From Beijerinckiaceae bacterium (lineage in GTDB: Bacteria; Pseudomonadota; Alphaproteobacteria; Rhizobiales; Beijerinckiaceae): DNA of 15,204 bases. Each line of letters opens with the position of its first letter. Position 1 is the stretch's first letter. The notes under the pieces are model-generated. The model did no database searches. It saw nothing but the letters and a program-made list of their open reading frames with translations, and had not been told where the DNA came from. Where the stretch lies: the NCBI GenBank assembly GCA_947380915.1, contig CANCSY010000054.1:1-15204 (forward strand). The letters are read 5' to 3'. The position numbers and the translations under genes were made by a program. Shown here in pieces: positions 13,975 to 15,204 of this stretch.

Positions 13975-14060
13975 CGAAGACGCCGTGACAGTGCTTGTAT
14001 TGCTAATGCGCTGCCAGAAGTTCTTTATTTACGGGCTCTTTTAACGTCCGGTAAGTTACT

Positions 14061-14101
14061 GCCTAGGTTTTGCCTAGAAGCACCGAAGCAGTTCTGCCTA
14101 G
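14061..14101. repeat. Three copies of GCCTAG
   Basis: GCCTAG occurs at 14061-14066, 14072-14077 and 14096-14101. The last two are embedded in 12-mers that match at 11 of 12 positions (TTTTGCCTAGAA at 14068-14079, TTCTGCCTAGAA at 14092-14103). Their centres are 24 bp apart, so a dimeric regulator site is possible but unproven. Confidence 0.55.
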
Positions 14102-14203
14102 AATGACGACCGTTTTTCCTATTATAAACAGATACTTATGCTCCCCCAAGTTAGCATCTTTGTTGCTAAAAACAAGCTCTAACACAGCATTTACGATGCC
14201 CAA

Positions 14204-14228
14204 CCTTATTCACATAATGTGAATAAGG
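14204..14228. repeat. Perfect 12-bp-arm palindrome
   Basis: The left arm CCTTATTCACAT (14204-14215) and right arm ATGTGAATAAGG (14217-14228) are exact reverse complements around one central A. As RNA it would form a 10-bp stem with a 5-base loop. No T-run follows on the plus strand. It may be a terminator-like hairpin, an operator or a cruciform site. Confidence 0.75.
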
Positions 14229-14270
14229 CAGCATAGCATGCGGCGGCAAAGAGCATGACAGACTGTCTGA

Positions 14271-14334
14271 CAGAAAGGCAGAAAGGCAGAAAGGCAGAAA
14301 GACAGAAAGGCAGAGAGGCTGAGTGACAGAAGGT
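14271..14334 (+). repeat. 8-bp purine-rich tandem repeat (CAGAAAGG)n
   Basis: Eight consecutive 8-base units: four exact CAGAAAGG (14271, 14279, 14287, 14303), one CAGAAAGA (14295), one CAGAGAGG (14311), then degenerate CTGAGTGA and CAGAAGGT. It is almost pure purine on the plus strand. It lies about 150 bases before the AT-rich gene. The unit length is not a multiple of three and it is not inside a gene, so it would act, if at all, on transcription or the leader. It is prone to slippage. Confidence 0.85.
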
Positions 14335-14482
14335 GACAAAAACGCTGAGAGGCGGCGGAGGCATAAAGACAAGGGGACCGCAGCTGACTGTATGAAAGAT
14401 ACAAAGGCGTAGTGTGTGGGCATGACAATTATGTTGGCAATGATTACCATTACAACAAGTCAGCTCATTCGGAGTGGAAAAC

Positions 14483-15088
14483 ATGGGAAGGAGCCAGCAC
14501 AGCTCAGTGAGGATACCTTGGGAAATAATGCCGCAATTAGTTGAAAAAATATGGGTCAGCATTGGCACACGGAAAAAAAACTATGAGTGGAAAATAGCAG
14601 ACCAAACAACATTGAAAGCATTAATCTCGGAGGAAGATTTCGAAATTTTAATGTCCATCCAAAATTCAGCTCATAAGAACAAAAAACTGCGACATATCTT
14701 AAGTAGAAACTTCATGACAAAAAATTTACCCTTAAAAAGAGAGACGGCAAAATGGATTGTCGCAAGCTGGGGTGGCATAAGGAAAAACGCTGAAAACGTT
14801 TCAGATTGGGCTGAGGAAGTCCTAGTCTTTGATGATAATAACATCAACAAATTCATACTTGAAATGGATACCGAACGGATATCGTCATGGAGTAAGGTGT
14901 TCGCTTTCTATGACGCCGCTAACCACGCTATCTACGATAGCCGTGTCACCATAGCCATAAACATCGTATTAGAAGAACTGAAAATTCAATCACTTTTTTA
15001 TATCCCGCAAGCCCAAAGCTCTGACGTGAACAGATTAGCGCAGCATTTAAGGTCAATGTGTAGAGTTGCATTGAGAACTGACCCTTAA
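14483..15088 (+). pseudogene. AT-rich accessory gene, 3' end probably replaced by an IS21 insertion
   Basis: A frame of 201 codons from ATG 14483, with GGAG 8 bases upstream; GTG 14474 is a poorer start. It is strikingly AT-rich compared with the rest of the window. Recognisable stretches are ETAKWIVASWGGIRKNAENV, then ERISSWSKVFAFYDAANHAI followed by YDSRVTIAIN, and FYIPQAQSS. The order W-G-G-I ... R-I-S-S-W-S-K-[VL] ... I-Y-D-[SA]-R-x-x-x-A-[IL]-N ... F-[YF]-[IM]-P recalls uncharacterised proteins from accessory islands. The S-K and Y-D-x-R-V spacing distantly resembles OGG-fold glycosylase-like proteins, but that is speculative. The last nine codons (CRVALRTDP) lie in sequence that looks like the IS21 end, so native coding probably stops near 15056 and the rest of the gene lies beyond the IS. 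Confidence 0.6.
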
Positions 15089-15118
15089 GGGACGGTAATT
15101 TCCACTGAGATTTGACCC
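15072..15118 (+). repeat. Two terminal repeats of the IS21 element
   Basis: TGAGAACTGACCC (15072-15084) and TGAGATTTGACCC (15106-15118) match at 11 of 13 positions and start 34 bp apart. Multiple related repeats at the ends are typical of IS21-family transposase binding sites. Confidence 0.72.
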
Positions 15119-15170
15119 ATGTTGAACTTCCCCCTGGCTGGCTGCGGCGGGGGTATCGGGAGTGATAGAC

Positions 15171-15204
15171 ATGGATTTGTTGAGTGTCATTCGACGTTGG
15201 GCTC
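15171..15204 (+). CDS. istA: IS21-family transposase IstA, first 11 codons (partial)
   Basis: ATG 15171 with GGGAG about 8 bases upstream opens a frame reading MDLLSVIRRWA to the end of the window. This matches the beginning of many IstA proteins (MDLLSVIRRW, usually followed by an IREIARRTGLSRNTI-type helix-turn-helix). IstA is the DDE transposase that, with the ATPase IstB, moves the element. Only the first 11 residues are visible, so the call depends on this motif and on the terminal repeats upstream. Confidence 0.75.
   Translation, partial: MDLLSVIRRWA

Larger units (their letters stand above)
13975..14482. other. AT-rich non-coding region with several repeat types
   Basis: About 500 bases without a credible gene on either strand; open frames here are short and follow simple repeats. 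Base composition drops from GC-rich to clearly AT-rich at roughly 13990-14030. In order it holds three GCCTAG repeats (14061-14101), a TTAGCA/TGCTAA hairpin (14151-14169), a perfect long palindrome (14204-14228), an 8-bp tandem repeat (14271-14334), and a weak promoter-like stretch with TTGGCA at 14434. It probably marks the edge of an acquired segment. No tRNA or attachment site is visible. Confidence 0.6.
15057..15204 (+). mobile_element. IS21-family insertion sequence, left end (partial)
   Basis: From about 15057 the sequence starts TGTGTAGAGTTGCATTGAGA, then ACTGACCC, and continues through a second TTGACCC block to an istA-like start at 15171. IS21 elements begin with TG, carry several related short repeats at each end where the transposase binds, and have istA close to the left end; all are seen here. 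Base composition also changes from AT-rich back to GC-rich at this point. The exact first base (15057 or 15059) and the target duplication cannot be fixed because the right end is outside the window. Confidence 0.75.

Noticed and set aside
14271..14334. CRISPR array or type III toxin-antitoxin RNA repeat
   Set aside because: The unit is only 8 bases with no spacers, far shorter than CRISPR repeats or the long antitoxin repeats of type III systems, and the downstream protein does not resemble a ToxN-type RNase.
13975..14482. tRNA gene or phage attachment site at the island edge
   Set aside because: I searched for cloverleaf-like arms and T-loop sequence and found none; the repeats present do not resemble an att core duplicated within the window.
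14206..14568. Minus-strand frames of 72-120 codons rich in Leu/Ser/Pro/Cys
   Set aside because: The translation is generated by the 8-bp tandem repeat read in successive phases and by AT-rich DNA; it has no good start context.

Overview
The window looks like a chromosomal segment of a GC-rich alphaproteobacterium, probably in the Hyphomicrobiales (Rhizobiales). The evidence is high GC codon use, a fused shikimate kinase/3-dehydroquinate synthase gene, an XerD / AroK-AroB / CorC neighbourhood of the kind seen in that order, and an AccA beginning RSYLDFEKP. The genus cannot be fixed from the sequence alone. From about 13975 the base composition becomes AT-rich and the window ends in the left end of an IS21-family insertion sequence, so the right edge is an accessory region.

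Layout: (1) 1-425: the last 40 codons of an ABC-transporter ATPase subunit, converging on a small stand-alone MNT-type nucleotidyltransferase. (2) 471-3189: a sulfide/persulfide detoxification module. A BigR/SqrR-like ArsR-family repressor with two spaced cysteines, a membrane-anchored rhodanese and a TauE/SafE exporter read leftward. A Blh/ETHE1-like metallo-beta-lactamase-fold persulfide dioxygenase reads rightward. The divergent promoter region carries two AT-rich palindromes 15 bp apart that look like the repressor's operators. (3) 3206-6319: aroKB fusion followed by a CorC/CNNM-CBS membrane protein, translationally close. (4) 6428-8649: a 48-residue single-span membrane protein, xerD, and accA, reading rightward. 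(5) 8772-12669: a YafK-type L,D-transpeptidase lipoprotein with a strong terminator, then a run of small secreted, lipo- or membrane proteins without clear function, including a possible 24-residue membrane peptide and a conserved-looking 78-residue soluble protein. (6) 12972-13961: an AraC-family regulator. (7) 13962-15204: a 0.5-kb AT-rich non-coding stretch holding short repeats, a perfect 12-bp-arm palindrome and an 8-bp tandem repeat. It is followed by an AT-rich accessory gene whose 3' end appears cut off by the IS21 element.

How they work together: region 2 is a coherent pathway. The regulator senses persulfide, the dioxygenase oxidises persulfide to sulfite, the rhodanese moves sulfane sulfur, and the exporter removes sulfite. 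Regions 3-4 are core metabolism and chromosome maintenance (chorismate biosynthesis, dimer resolution, fatty-acid synthesis). Region 5 is cell-envelope related. The most unusual part is region 7, where a gene of a family I can only loosely place has been interrupted. No complete new system is visible, because the right-hand part lies beyond the window.
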